NCBI RefSeq assembly: GCF_000003605.2
Contig: NW_003140416.1
Span: 1-30,178, forward strand
Source: Saccoglossus kowalevskii
Taxonomy: Eukaryota; Hemichordata; Enteropneusta; Harrimaniidae
DNA length: 30,178 nt
Direction: 5' to 3'
The notes below the pieces were generated by a model. It had not been told where the DNA came from and did no database searches. It was given only the letters and a program-made list of their open reading frames with translations. Position 1 is the stretch's first letter, and each line of letters starts with the position of its first letter. This document shows positions 1 to 11,639 of the stretch, in pieces. The position numbers were made by a program, and so were the translations under genes.

Positions 1-1113
1 AGCTGAGTTTTACCACTATCGTCCGTTCTCGTTAAATGATGCAAATTATGTCACAAAACAGTATGTTACACAATGATATATAACAATGTCATACGACTTC
101 ACAGCACTGGAATAATGTAAAGCTTGTAAGACAACTTGTCCATGAGATGCAACACTCTAAACTCAGTCCTGTCATGGCTTTCTATTGATGCATCAAAGTT
201 ACACATACAATTTAGCTAGTATCTGTACAGCGAGCACAAACATCAAATCAACTCTCACTCCCGGTCATTTCTGTCCACTGCCTCGTTTTCAGTAAATAGT
301 ATCCAACCTCGCTCACATCTCATAATTTAGAACTACATATAAAAATCTGAATGAAATCTAATCAATACAGTAATTTGAACTCTACTGAATCAGTAACGTG
401 TACATATGAACTGAAATAACATTTTGTAATAAAATAGTTTGCAATTAAATGCTAAAATGATGTGTAAATTACCAAGTAAGTAATACCTACATTTTGGGCA
501 CACAAAATGATTGGGTTACATTTAGTTGTAGAGTCATAGGTTTACAGAGCCTAATAAATCTATTAGAAATTTATTGTAATAAATGAAAATTAAAAGTCGA
601 CAAAAATATAACGAAGTAGTGGTTTTCAGGAAAGCGGTAAGAATCGTGCAACTAAACAGTGGTTTTATAAAGGACAAAGTGTTCTGCCTGTGTCTCATTA
701 CAATTATCTTGGAATTATCTTTTCAAGTACTTGCAAATGGCACAGAGCATTTTCTATTTTCAGTTAAAACTTCGCTTTCTAAATTTAGTGAGGTGTCAGT
801 TGAAAACATAGATCTGAAGTATAGGTATTTCACAAAGCCAAGGATGTGTAGATTATATTATACAAGTTTTGTGATATATATATGAACCTTGCTACTAAGG
901 GTGACCGAGTTTAAGGTCTCGCTGACTTGAGCAAATTACCAAGTATTGGCTACCTATTCTAAAACTAGTAACGATTGCTACGTTCTCGAGTGCTACAAAT
1001 TTCAATTTTACTAAGCAAATAATAATAAACCATGTTGGGCCCGTAATTTGAAATTAGTGTTATTTTATTTTAGTTTTCGTGAGGCCTGGATAAATCAAGA
1101 TATTGGATCCCGC
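1..1113. other. Unique AT-rich flank left of the satellite array
   Basis: This stretch has none of the array anchors (CCATGGCACTGCTTC, GCATTCCAGTCAATG, ATTTTATCAATATTCC) and shows no internal tandem repetition. It is AT-rich with several AATAAA-like hexamers and a short TATATATA run near 875. The longest open frame (583-885, plus strand, 100 codons) has one hydrophobic stretch near residues 33-51, but I recognise no family, and codon use, splice signals and context give no support, so I do not call it a gene. A 7 bp inverted repeat (AATAAAT/ATTTATT) lies near 552-575. This looks like ordinary intergenic or intronic DNA next to the array. Confidence 0.8.
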
Positions 1114-1440
1114 AAGTTTATTAAATATTCCAGAAAACCTTTGAAATGAATTTTCCATGGCACTGCTTCCAACATAATCTAGGCTACCATTCCAGAATTT
1201 CAGATATGGTTAGCATCTTCCACATTATTTGAGAGCATTTTACCAATATTCCAGACAACTGTTGCAATAACTTTTACCATGGCACTGCTTCTTATATTCA
1301 TCAAGACATTCCAGTCAATGTTTGCACAATTACACATAATCTGGGCTACAATTCCAGCATTTCAGACATGGTTGGCATCTTTCATGATCATCTAGACCAT
1401 TATATCAATATTCCAGAGAACTGTTGCAATAACTTTACCA
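1114..1440 (+). repeat. Left array edge: truncated and diverged first monomers
   Basis: The first recognisable repeat text is TTTATTAAATATTCCAG at about 1114, a variant of the array's ATTTTATTAATATTCCAG. The unit then runs through a GAATTTTCCATGGCAC core (about 1150-1165), and jumps from CTTCCAACAT directly to AATCTAGGCTACC. About 43 bp are therefore missing, including the GCATTCCAGTCAATG segment. The next units carry changes rare elsewhere (ATTATTTGAGAGCATTTTACC; TTTCATGATCATCTAGACC). Divergence at an array edge is what reduced exchange with central copies would give. The exact breakpoint may be off by about 10 bp. Confidence 0.8.
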
Positions 1441-1989
1441 TGGCACTGCTTCTGATGTTCATCAAGGCATTTCAGTTAATGTTTGCATAATTACAGATAA
1501 TCTACCATTCCATTTCAGACATGTTTGGGGTCTTACATATACTGTAGACCATTCTCTCAATATTCCAGACAACTGTTGCAATAACGTTTCCATGGCACTG
1601 CTTCCGAAATTCATCAAGGCATCCCAGTCAATGTTTGCATAATTACCGAAAATACAGGCTACCATTTCAGACATTTCAACTTGGCATCTTACATATTACT
1701 GTAGACAATTCTCTCAATATTCCTGACAACTGCTGCAATAACGTTTCCATGGCACTGCTTCCAACATTCATCAAGGCATTCCGGTCAATGTTTGCATAAT
1801 TGCACATAATCTGGGCTACCATTCTGCCATTCCATGCATGGTTGCTGTTTTTCATACTATTCTGGACCATTTTATCAATATTCCAGAGAACTGTTGCACT
1901 AACGTTTCCACAGCACTGCTTCCATCATTCATCAAAGCATTCCAGTTAATGTAAGCATAATTACCTATAGTCTGGGCTACAATTCCGCC

Positions 1990-1999
1990 ATTCCATTCC
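1990..1999 (+). repeat. ATTCC slippage duplication
   Basis: The m-type unit here reads CCATTCCATTCCATGC, whereas every other m unit reads CCATTCCATGC. One ATTCC pentamer has been duplicated. It is the only such event I saw in the array and it accounts for the 5 bp offset change between this block and its partner near 15.6 kb. Confidence 0.9.
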
Positions 2000-2040
2000 A
2001 TGCATGGTTGGGATTTGTCGTATTACTGTAGACCATTTTA

Positions 2041-3140
2041 TAAATATTCCAAAATCTCATCTGTCATTCCAGTCAATAATTGTATAATAACAGGCAATCT
2101 AGTACACCATAGCCGAATTTCAGACATGGCGTGAGGCTTCCCCATTATTCTAAACCATTGCATCAATATTCTAGAGAACTGTTGCAATAACGTTCCCATG
2201 GCACTGCTTCTGACATTCATCAAGGCATTCCAGTCAATGTATGAATGAATAGTAACAGATAATTTAGACTACCATTCAAGATATGCTTGGCATCTTCCAT
2301 ATTACTGTAGACCATTTTAGTAATATTCCAGAGAACTGTTGCTATAACTTTACCATGGCACTGCTTCTGATGTTCATCAAGGCATTCCAGTTAATGTTTG
2401 CATAATTACAGATAATCTACCATTCCATTTCAGACATGTTTGGAGTCTTACATATTACTGTAGACCATTCTCTCAATATTCCAGACAACTGTTGCAATAA
2501 CGTTTCCATGGCACTGCTTCCGACATTCACCAAGGCATCCCAGTCAATGTTTGCATAATTACCGAAAATCCAGGCTACCATTTCAGACATTTCAACTTGG
2601 CATCTTACATATTACTGTAGACAATTATCTCAATATTCCAGACAACTGCTGCAATAACGTTTCCATGGCACTGCTTCCAAAATTTATCAAGGCATTCCGG
2701 TCAATGTTTGCATAATTGCACATAATCTGGGCTACCATTCTGCCATTCCATGCATGGTTGCTGTTTTTCATACTATTCTGGACCATTTTATCAATATTCC
2801 ATAGAACTGTTGCACTAACGTTTCCACAGCACTGCTTCCAACATTCATCAAAGCATTCTAGTCAATGTAAGCATAATAACAGATAATCTAGGCTACCATT
2901 CCGCAATTCCATGCATGGTTGGTGTCTCCCATATTACTGTAGATCATTTTATCAATATTACAGACAACTGTTGCAATAACGTTTCCATGGTACTGTTTCC
3001 GACATTCATCAGGTCATTCCGGTCAATGTTTGCATAATTACAGATAATCTAGGCTACCATTCCAGCATTTCGGGTATGGTTGGCCATCTTCCACATTATT
3101 CGAGAGCATTTTATCACTATTCCAGACAACTGTTGAAATA
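2041..3140 (+). repeat. k-j-d-e-b-c-a block, copy 1 (partner at 25270-26370)
   Basis: The block matches 25270-26370 at a constant offset of 23230 bp, from the k unit to the a unit. Private shared variants include TGGAGTCTTA (others TGGGGTCTTA), GACAATTATCTC (others GACAATTCTCTC), CTTCCAAAATTTATCAAGG and TTATCACTATTCC. Differences are scattered single bases. At about 3142 this copy switches from TGTTGAAATAAC into the ACTTTACCATGGCAC core of a later unit, whereas the 25 kb copy continues with ACGTTTCCATATCAC. About one unit was therefore lost here by exchange between units. Confidence 0.85.
2046..2072 (+). repeat. Short-monomer signature (k type)
   Basis: Two ATTCCA anchors are 20 bp apart instead of the usual 59, because the CAACTGTTGC to CATTCATCAAGG segment with its CCATGG site is replaced by about 14 bp (AAATCTCATCTGT). 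The unit is therefore about 122 bp. Near-identical signatures occur at 15657, 19900, 20809, 21873 and 25277. Confidence 0.9.
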
Positions 3141-3478
3141 ACTTTACCATGGCACTGCTTCTGATATTCATCAAGGCATTCCAGTCAATGTTTGCATAAT
3201 TACAGATAATCTAGGCTACCATTTCAGACATGTTTTGCATCTTCCATATTACTGAAGACCATTTTATCAGAATTCCAGAGAACTGTTGCTATAACTTTAC
3301 CGTGGCACTGCTTCTGATGTTCATCAAGGCATTCCAGTTAATGTTTGCATAATTACAGATAATCTACCATTCCATTTCAGACATGTTTGGGGTCTTACAT
3401 ATTACTGTAGACCATTCTCTTAATATTGAAGACAACTTTTGCAATAACGTTTCCATAGCACTGCTTCCAAATTTCAAA

Positions 3479-3498
3479 GCATTCCATCAGGCATTCCA
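3479..3498 (+). repeat. 12 bp internal duplication (GCATTCCA doubled)
   Basis: The usual single GCATTCCAG after the core is preceded by an extra GCATTCCA at 12 bp spacing (3479-3486 and 3491-3498, linked by TCAG). The core is followed by CCAAATTTCAAAGC. The same rare structure occurs at 16782-16801, so the two units share ancestry. Confidence 0.85.
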
Positions 3499-3628
3499 GT
3501 CAATGTTAGCACAATAACAGATAATCCAGGCTACCATTCCAACATTTCAGACATGTAATCTTTCATACCATAGCAGCATTTCAGACAGGGTGTCAGGCTT
3601 CCACATTATTCTAGACCATTTTATCAAT

Positions 3629-3656
3629 ATTCCAACAATTTGTCTGGTATTCCAGT
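3629..3656 (+). repeat. Short-monomer signature (second form)
   Basis: The ATTCCA anchors are 20 bp apart with filler ACAATTTGTCTGGT, and the unit lacks the CCATGGCACTGC core. It is followed by the short-class hallmark CAATGATTGTATAATAAC. Its closest relative is at 18361-18387. Confidence 0.88.
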
Positions 3657-4539
3657 CAATGATTGTATAATAACAGGTAATCTAGTAAAATATACCAAGA
3701 TTTCAGACATGGTGTGAGGCTTCCACATAATTCTTGACCATTTTATCAATATTCCAGACAACTGTTGCAATAATGTTTCCATGGCACAGTTTCTGACATT
3801 CACCAAGGCATTCCAGTCAATGTTTGCAAAATTACAGGTAATCTTTCATACCTTAGCAGCATTTCAGACATAGTGTCAGGCTTCCACACTATTCTAGATC
3901 ATTTTATCAATATTCCAGACAACTGTTGCAATAACGTTCCCATGGCACTGCTTCTGACATTCATCAAGGCATTCCAGTCAATGTATGAATGAATAGTAAC
4001 AGATAATTTAGACTACAATTCAAGATATGCTTGGCATCTTCCATATTACTGTAGACCATTTTAGTAATATTCCAGAGAACTGTTGCTATAACTTTACAAT
4101 GGCACTGCTTCTGATGTTCATCAAGGCATTCCAGTTAATGTTTACATAATTACAGATAATCTACCATTCCATTTCAGACATGTTTGGGGTCTTACATATT
4201 ACTGTAGACCATTCTCTCAATATTCCAGACAACTGTTGCAATAACGTTTCCATGGCACTGCTTCCGACATTCACCAAGGCATCGCAGTCAATGTTTGCAC
4301 AATTACCGAAAATCCAGGCTACCATTTCAGACATTTCAACTTGGCATCTTACATATTACTGTAGACAATTCTCTCAATATTCCAGACAACTGCTGCAATA
4401 ACGTTTCCATGGCACTGCTTCCAACATTCATCAAGGCATTCCGGTCAATGTTTGCATAATTGCACATAATCTGGGCTACCATTCTGCCATTCCATGCATG
4501 GTTGCTGTTTTTCATACTATTCTGGACCATTTTATCAAT

Positions 4540-5067
4540 ATTCCATAGAACTGTTGCACTAACGTTTCCACAGCACTGCTTCCAACATTCATCAAAGCAT
4601 TCTAGTCAATGTAAGCATAATAACAGATAATCTAGGCTACCATTCCGCCAATTCCATGCATGGTTGGTGTCTCCCATATTACTGTAGATCATTTTATCAA
4701 TATACAGAGAACTGTTGCAATAACGTTTCCATGGCATTGTTCCGACATTCATCAGGGCATTCCGGTCAATGTCTGCATGATTACAGATAATCTAGGCTAC
4801 CATTCCAGAATTTCGGGTATGGTTGGCCATCTTCCACATTATTCGAAAGCATTTTATCAATATTCCAGACAACTGTTGAAATAACGTTTCCATATCACTG
4901 CTTCCGACATTCATCAGGGCATTCCGGTCAATGTTTGCATAATGACACATAATCTGGGCTGCCATTCCATGCATGGTTCGTGTTTTCCATATTATTTTGG
5001 ACCATTTTATCAATATTCCAGACAACTGTTGCAATAACTTTACCATGGCACTGCTTCTGATGTTCAT
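4540..5067 (+). repeat. c-a-u block, copy 1 (partner at 6437-6967)
   Basis: This block matches 6437-6967 at about 1897 bp offset. Both carry rare changes: GGCATTGTT in the core, TGCATGATTACAG, TTCGAAAGCATTTTATC, and a u unit missing the TTCTGCC hexamer-like segment (GGGCTGCCATTCCATGC). A few one-base indels separate the copies (ATATACAGAG here, ATATTACAGAG there). This is a local duplication within a few kilobases. Confidence 0.8.
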
Positions 5068-6436
5068 CGTGGCATTCCAGTTAATGTTTGCATAATTACA
5101 GATAATCTACCATTCCATTTCAGACATATTTGGGGTCTTACATATTACTGTAGACAATTCTCTCAATATTCCAGACAACTGCTGCAATAACGTTTCCATG
5201 GCACTGTTTCCAACATTCATCAAGGCATTCCGGTCAATGTTTGCATAATTGCACATAATCTAGGCTACCATTCTGCCATTCCATGCATGGTTGCTGTTTT
5301 TCATACTATTCTGGACCATTTTATCAATATTCCAGAGAACTGTTGCTCTAACGTTTACACTGCACTGCTTCCAACATTCACCAAAGCATTCTAGTCAATG
5401 TAAGCATAATAACAGATAATCTAGGCTACCATTCCGCAATTCCATGCATGGTTGGTGTCTCCCATATTACTGTAGATCATTTTATCAATATTCAAGACAA
5501 CTGTTGCAATAACGTTTCCATGGCACTGCTTCCAACATTCAGAGCATTCCATTCAATGTTTGCATAATAACAGATAATCTCGGCTACCATTCCGCCATTC
5601 CATGCATGGTTGGCATCTTCCATATTATTCTAGACCATTTTATCAAATTCCAGACAATTGTTGAAAATAACTTTACCATGGCACAGCTTCTGACATTCAC
5701 CAAGGCATTCCAGTCAATGTTTGCATAATTACATGTAATCGTTCATACCATTCCATGCATGGTTCGTGTTTTCCATATTATTCTAGTCCATTTTATCAAT
5801 ATTCCAGACAACTGTTGCAATAACTTTACCATGGCACTGCTTTTGATGTTCCTCATGGCATTCCAGTTAATGTTAGCATAATTACAGATAATCTACCATT
5901 CCATTTCAGACATGTTTGGGGTCTTACATATTACTGTAGACAATTCTCTCAATATTCCAGACAACTGCTGCAATAACGTTTCCATGGCACTGCTTCCAAC
6001 ATTCATCAAGGCATTCCGGTCAATGTTTGCATAATTGCACATAATCTAGGCTACCATTCTGCCATTCCATGCATGGTTGCTGTTTTTCATACTATTCTGG
6101 ACCATTTTATCAATATTCCAGAGAACTGTTGCTCTAACGTTTACACAGCACTGCTTCCAACATTCACCAAAGCAATGTAGTCAATGTAAGCATAATAACA
6201 GATAATCTAGGCTACCATTCCGCAATTCCATGCATGGTTGGTGTCTCCCATATACTGTAGATCATTTTATCAATATTCAAGACAACTGTTGCAATAACGT
6301 TTCCATGGCACTGCTTCCAACATTCATCAAGGCATTCCGGTCAATGTTTGCATAATTGCACATAATCTGGGCTACCATTCTGCCATTCCATGCATGGTTG
6401 CTGTTTTTCATACTATTCTGGACCATTTTATCAATA

Positions 6437-6967
6437 TTCCAGAGAACTGTTGCTCTAACGTTTCCACAGCACTGCTTCCAACATTCATCAAAGCATTCTA
6501 GTCAATGTAAGCATAATAACAGATAATCTAGGCTACCATTCCGCAATTCCATGCATGGTTGGTGTCTCCCATATTACTGTAGATCATTTTATCAATATTA
6601 CAGAGAACTGTTGCAATAACGTTTCCATGGCATTGTTTCCGACATTCATCAGGGCATTCCGGTCAATGTTTGCATGATTACAGATAATCTAGGCTAAAAT
6701 TCCAGCATTTCGGGTATGGTTGGCCATCTTCCACATTATTCGAAAGCATTTTATCAATATTCCAGACAACTGTTGAAATAACGTTTCCATATCACTGCTT
6801 CCGACATTCATCAGGGCATTCCGGTCAATGTTTGCATAATGACACATAATCTGGGCTGCCATTCCATGCATGGTTCGTGTTTTCCATATTATTTTGGACC
6901 ATTTTATCAATATTCCAGACAACTGTTGCAATAACTTTACCATGGCACTGCTTCTGATATTCATCAA
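6437..6967 (+). repeat. c-a-u block, copy 2 (partner at 4540-5067)
   Basis: This copy shares with 4540-5067 the GGCATTGTT core change, the TGCATGATTACAG change and the shortened u unit. It reads GGCTAAAATTCC where the partner reads GGCTACCATTCC. It is embedded in a repeated b-c pair (b about 6050, c about 6210, b about 6370, c about 6540), which looks like a two-unit tandem expansion. Confidence 0.8.
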
Positions 6968-7147
6968 GGCATTCCAGTTAATGTTTGCATAATTACAGAT
7001 AATCTACCATTCCATTTCAGACATGTTTGGGGTCTTACATATTACTGTAGACCATTCTCTAATATCCAAGACAACTGTTGCAATAACGTTTCCATGGCAC
7101 TACTTCCAACATTCAGAGCATTCCAGTCAATGTTTGCATAATAACAT

Positions 7148-7720
7148 CTCGGCTACCATTCCGCCATTCCATGAATGGTTGGCATCTTCCATATTATTCT
7201 AGACCATTTTATCAAATTCCAGACAATTGTTGAAAAATAACTTTACCATGGCACAGCTTCTGACATTCACCAAGGCATTCCAGTCAATGTTTGCATAATT
7301 ACAGGTAATCTTTCATACCATAGCAGCACTTCAGACATAGTGTCAGGCTTCCACATTATTCTAGTCCACTTTATCAATATTCCAAACAACTGTTGCAAAA
7401 ATGTTTCTATGGCACTGCTTCCGACATTCATCAAGGCATTTCAGTCAATGTTTGCATAATTACAGATAATCTAGGCTAAAATTTCAGGCATGCTTGGCAT
7501 TGTTTGTGTCTTCCATATTATTCTGGATCATTTAATCAATATTCCAGAGAACTGTTGCAACAACGTTTCCATGGCACTGCTTCCAACATTCATCAAAGCA
7601 TTCTAGTCAATGTTTACACAATAACATAATCTAGGCTACCATTCCAGCATTTCAGGTACGGTTGGCCATCTTCCACATTATTCGAGAGCATTTTATCAAT
7701 ATTCCAGACAACTGTTGAAA
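7148..7720 (+). repeat. f-g-h-i four-unit module
   Basis: The module has four units in order. The f unit has ATTCCGCCATTCC, TTCTAGACC and ATCAAATTCCAGACAATTG. The g unit has AATCTTTCATACCATAGCAG and GTGTCAGGCTTCC. The h unit has TTTCAGGCATGCTTGGCATTG, GATCATTTAATC and GCAACAACG. The i unit has AACATAATCTAGG and ATTTCAGGTACGG. The same order recurs at 7797, 9993, 11640, 14160, 26751 and 28472, with incomplete forms at 16188 and 18565. This copy is followed by the next one 646 bp on, making a tandem pair. Confidence 0.85.
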
Positions 7721-7796
7721 TAACGTTTCCATGTAGACTGCTTCCGACATTCATCAAGGCATTCCAGTCAATGTTTGCATAATTACACATAATCTG

Positions 7797-8340
7797 GGCT
7801 ACCATTCCGCCATTCCATGCATGGTTGGCATCTTCCATATTATTCTAGAACATTTTATCAAATTCCAGACAATTGTTGAAAATAACTTTACCATGGCACA
7901 GCTTCTGACATTCACCAAGGCATTCCAGTCAATGTTTGCATAATTACAGGTAATCTTTCATACCATAGCAGCACTTCAGACAGTGTCAGGCTTCCACATT
8001 ATTCTAGTCCACTTTATCAATATTCAAAACAACTGTTGCAAAAATGTTTCTATGGCACTGCTTCCGACATTCATCAAGGCATTTCAGTCAATGTTTGCAT
8101 AATTAGAGATAATCTAGGCTACCATTTCAGGCATGCTTGGCATTGTTTGTGTCTTCCATATTATTCTGGATCATTTAATCAATATTCCAGAGAACTGTTG
8201 CAACAACGTTTCCATGGCACTGCTTCCAACATTCATCAAAGCATTCCAGTCAATGTTTACACAATAACATAATCTAGGGTACCATTCCAGCATTTCAGGT
8301 ACGGTTGGCCATCTTCCGCATTATTCGAAAGCATTTTACA
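7797..8340 (+). repeat. f-g-h-i module (second of a tandem pair)
   Basis: The unit order matches the module just upstream. Here f is entered from an i-like/u unit (TTACACATAATCTGGGCTACC) and not from the TAACATTCTCGG form seen in most copies, so the left junction is recombinant. The i unit ends with TTCGAAAGCATTTTAC. Confidence 0.85.
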
Positions 8341-8614
8341 AATATTCAAGACAACTATTGAAATGAATTTTCCATAGAACTGCTTCTAACATTAATCAAG
8401 GCATTTCAGTCAATGTTTGCATAATTACCGAAAATCCAGGCTACCATTTCAGACATTTCACCTTGGCATCTTACATATTACTGTAGACCATTCTTTCAAT
8501 ATTCCAGACAATTTCTGCAATAACGTTTCCATGGCACTGCTTCCAACATTCATCAAAGCATTCCAGTCAATGTTTACACAATAACATAATCTAGGGTACC
8601 ATTCCAGCATTTCA

Positions 8615-8940
8615 GGTATGGTTGCCCATGTTCGACATTATATTCGAGAGCATTTTATCAATATTCCACAGAACTATTGCAAAAACGTTTTCATGGCACT
8701 GCTTCCAACATTCATCAAAGCATTCCATTGAATGTTTGCACAGTAACATATAATCAAGGCTGCCATTCAGGTATTTCAGACATGGGTTGGCGTCATCCAC
8801 ATTATTCCAGACCATTTTATCAATATTCCAAAATTTCATATGACATTCCAGTCAATGATTGAGTAATAAACAAGTAATCTACTAAATCATAGAGAATTCC
8901 ATACATGCTTGGCATCTTCCATATTACTGTAGACCATTTT
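8615..8940 (+). repeat. Diverged block with short monomer (partner at 29576-29900)
   Basis: About 320 bp here match 29576-29900 over a 20.96 kb gap. Shared private features are GCAAAAACGTTT, GCACAGTAACATATAATC, GGCGT(C/T)ATCCAC, a short monomer with filler AAATTTCATATGA at 8825-8851, and CTACTAAATCATAGAG. The copies differ by more substitutions than other pairs, so the duplication is older or less homogenised. Confidence 0.8.
8825..8851 (+). repeat. Short-monomer signature (third form)
   Basis: The ATTCCA anchors are 20 bp apart with filler AAATTTCATATGAC, and the NcoI core is absent. The sequence following is CAATGATTGAGTAATAA. The same form occurs at 29783-29809. Confidence 0.88.
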
Positions 8941-9992
8941 TATTCAATATTCCAGACACTGTTGCAATAACGTTTTCCATGGCACTGCTTCCAACATTCA
9001 TCAAAGCATTCCAGTCAATGTTTGCCACAATACATAATCTAGGGTACCATTCCAGCATTTCAGTATGGTTGCCCATCTTCCACATTATTCGTGAACATTT
9101 TATCAATATTCCAGACAACTGTTGAAATAACGTTTCCATGTCACTGCTCCCGACATTCATCAAGGCATTCCGGTCAATGTTTGCATAATTGCACATAATC
9201 TGGGCTACCATTCTGCCATACTATGCGTGGTTGGTGTTTTCCATATTATTTTGGACCATTTTATCAATATTCCAGACAACTGTTGCAATAACGTTTCCAT
9301 GGCACTGCTTCCGACATTCAAGGCATCCCAGTCAATGTTTGCATAATAACAGATAATCTAGGCTACCATTCCAGCATTTCAGGTACGGTTGGCCACCTTC
9401 CACATTATTCGAGAGCATTTTATTAATATTCCAGACAACTGTTGAAATGAATTTTCCATAGAACTGCTTCTAACATAAGTCAAGGCATTCCAGTCAATGT
9501 TTGCATAATTACCGAAAATCCAGGCTACCATTTCAGACACTTCAACTTGGCATCTTACATATTACTGTAGACCGGTCTCTCAATATTCCAGACAACTGCT
9601 GCAATAACGTTTCCATGGCACTGCTTCCAACATTCATCAAGGCATTCTGGTCAATGTTTGCATAATTACACATAATCTGGGCTACCATTCTGCCATTCCA
9701 TGCATGGTTGGTGTTCTTCATATTATTCTGGACCATTTTATCAATATTCCAGAGAACTGTTGCAATAACGTTTCCACAGCACTGCTTCCAACATTCATCA
9801 AAGCATTCTAGTCATTGTAAGCATAATAACAGATAATCTAGGCTACCATTCCGCAATTCCATGCATGGGTTGGTGTCTCCCATATACTGTAGATCATTTT
9901 ATCAATATCAAGACAACTGTTGCAATAACGTTTCCATGGCACTGCTTCCAACATTCAGAGCATTCCATTCAATGTTTGCATAATAACATTCT

Positions 9993-10540
9993 CGGCTACC
10001 ATTCCGCCATTCCATGCATGGTTGGCATCTTCCATATTATTCTAGACCATTTTATCAAATTCCAGACAATTGTTGAAAATAACTTTACCATGGCATAGCT
10101 TCTGACATTCACCAAGGCATTCCAGTCAATGTTTGCATAATTACTGGTAATCTTTCATACCATAGCAGCACTTCAGACAGTGTCAGGCTTCCACATTATT
10201 CTAGTCCACTTTATCAATATTCCAAACAACTGTTGCAAAAATGTTTCTATGGCACTGCTTCCGACATTCATCAAGGCATTTCAGTCAATGTTTGCATAAT
10301 TACAGATAATCTAGGCTACCATTTCAGGCATGCTTGGCATTGTTTGTGTCTTCCATATTATTCTGGATCATTTAATCAATATTCCAGAGAACTGTTGCAA
10401 CAACGTTTCCATGGCACTGCTTCCAACATTCATCAAAGCATTCCAGTCAATGTTTACACAATAACATAATCTAGGGTACCATTCCAGCATTTCAGGTACG
10501 GTTGGCCATCTTCCGCATTATTCGAAAGCATTTTACAAAT
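9993..10540 (+). repeat. f-g-h-i module
   Basis: This is a complete module with the same unit order and diagnostic words as at 7148. The h unit lies exactly 2197 bp after that of the 7797 copy and is almost unchanged. The i unit carries TTCCGCATTATTCGAAAGC, shared with the 8290 copy and with the 219 bp duplication that follows. Confidence 0.85.
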
Positions 10541-10900
10541 ATTCAAGACAACTGTTAAAATGACGTTTCCATATCACTGCTTCCGACATTCATCAGGACA
10601 TTCCGGTCAATGTTTGCATAATGACACATAATCTGGGCTACCATTCTGCCATTCCATGCATGGTTCGTGTTACTACACACTAACATAATCTAGGGTACCA
10701 TTCCAGCATTTCAGGTACGGTTGGCCATCTTCCGCATTATTCGAAAGCATTTTACAAATATTCAAGACAACTGTTGAAATGACGTTTCCATATCACTGCT
10801 TCCGACATTCATCAGGACATTCCGGTCAATGTTTGCATAATGACACATAATCTGGGCTACCATTCTGCCATTCCATGCATGGTTCGTGTTTTCCATATTA
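10463..10900 (+). repeat. 219 bp tandem duplication (two copies)
   Basis: Copy 1 (10463-10681) and copy 2 (10682-10900) both start AACATAATCTAGGG and run through the i unit and part of a u unit to GGTTCGTGTT. They differ at one base seen by eye (CTGTTAAAATGACG against CTGTTGAAATGACG). Copy 1 ends abruptly after TTCGTGTT and is followed by TACTACACACT, which resembles the TTTACACAATAAC that normally precedes AACATAATCTAGGG. The period does not correspond to a whole number of 161 bp units, so the exchange was out of register. Confidence 0.9.
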
Positions 10901-11639
10901 TTTTGGACCATTTTATCAATATTCCAGACAACTGTTGCAATAACTTTACCATGGCACTGCTTCTGATATTCATCAACGCATTCCAGTCAATGTTTGCATA
11001 ATTACAGATAATCTAGGCTACCATTTCAGACATGTTTGGCATCTTCCATATTACTGAAGACCATTTTATCAGAATTCCAGAGAACTGTTGCTATAACTTT
11101 ACCATGGCACTGCTTCTGATGTTCATCAAGGCATTCCAGTTAATGTTTGCATAATTACAGATAATCTACCATTCCATTTCAGACATGTTTGGGGTCTTAC
11201 ATATTACTGTAGACCATTCTCTTAATATTCAAGACAACTGTTGCAATAACGTTTCCATGGCACTGCTTCCAACATTCAGAGCATTCCATTCAATGTTTGC
11301 ATAATAACATTCTCGGCTACCATTCCGCCATTCCATGCATGGTTGGCATCTTCCATATTATTCTGGACCATTTTATCAATATTCCAGAGAACTGTTGAAA
11401 ATAACGTGTCCACAGCACTGCTTCCAACATTCATCAAAGCATTCTAGTCAAATGTAAGCATAATAACATATAATCTAGGCTACCATAGCAGCAATTCCAT
11501 GCATGGTTGGTGTCTCCCATATTACTGTAGATCATTTTATCAATATTACAGAGAATTGTTGCAATAACGTTTCCATGGCACTGCTTCCAACATTCATCAA
11601 GGCATTCCAGTCAATGTTTGCATAATAACAGATAATCTC

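Larger units (their letters stand above)
1510..2450 (+). repeat. d-e-b-m-k-j block, copy 1 (partner at 15126-16060)
   Basis: This run of satellite units matches 15126-16060 closely, at an offset of 13616 bp on the left and 13611 bp on the right. Both copies share private variants: ATTCCTGACAACTGCTGC, CTTCCATCATTCATC, CCTATAGTCTGG and GGGATTTGTCG. The 5 bp change in offset is explained by one extra ATTCC in this copy at 1990-1999. Few substitutions were seen by eye, for instance AGCCGAATTT here against AGCAGAATTT there. The two are recent relatives despite lying 13.6 kb apart. Confidence 0.85.

Noticed and set aside
552-575. AATAAAT/ATTTATT inverted repeat as a terminator or regulatory hairpin
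   Set aside because: Seven-base AT-only arms in AT-rich DNA are expected by chance, and no gene is present for it to serve.
583-885. 100-codon plus-strand open frame in the unique flank
   Set aside because: Only one modest open frame in AT-rich DNA. It has no recognisable domain, no supporting splice or promoter context, and low-complexity AT-driven composition. It could be chance or an exon fragment, but the sequence alone cannot support it.
893-990. tRNA-like text (GTGACCGAGTTTAAGG ... GACTTGAG, and a GTTCTCGAGTGC that might be a B box), possibly a tRNA-derived SINE head
   Set aside because: The A box is imperfect, the supposed B box is interrupted, no cloverleaf stems can be drawn, and there is no target-site duplication or tail. 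It is too weak to call.
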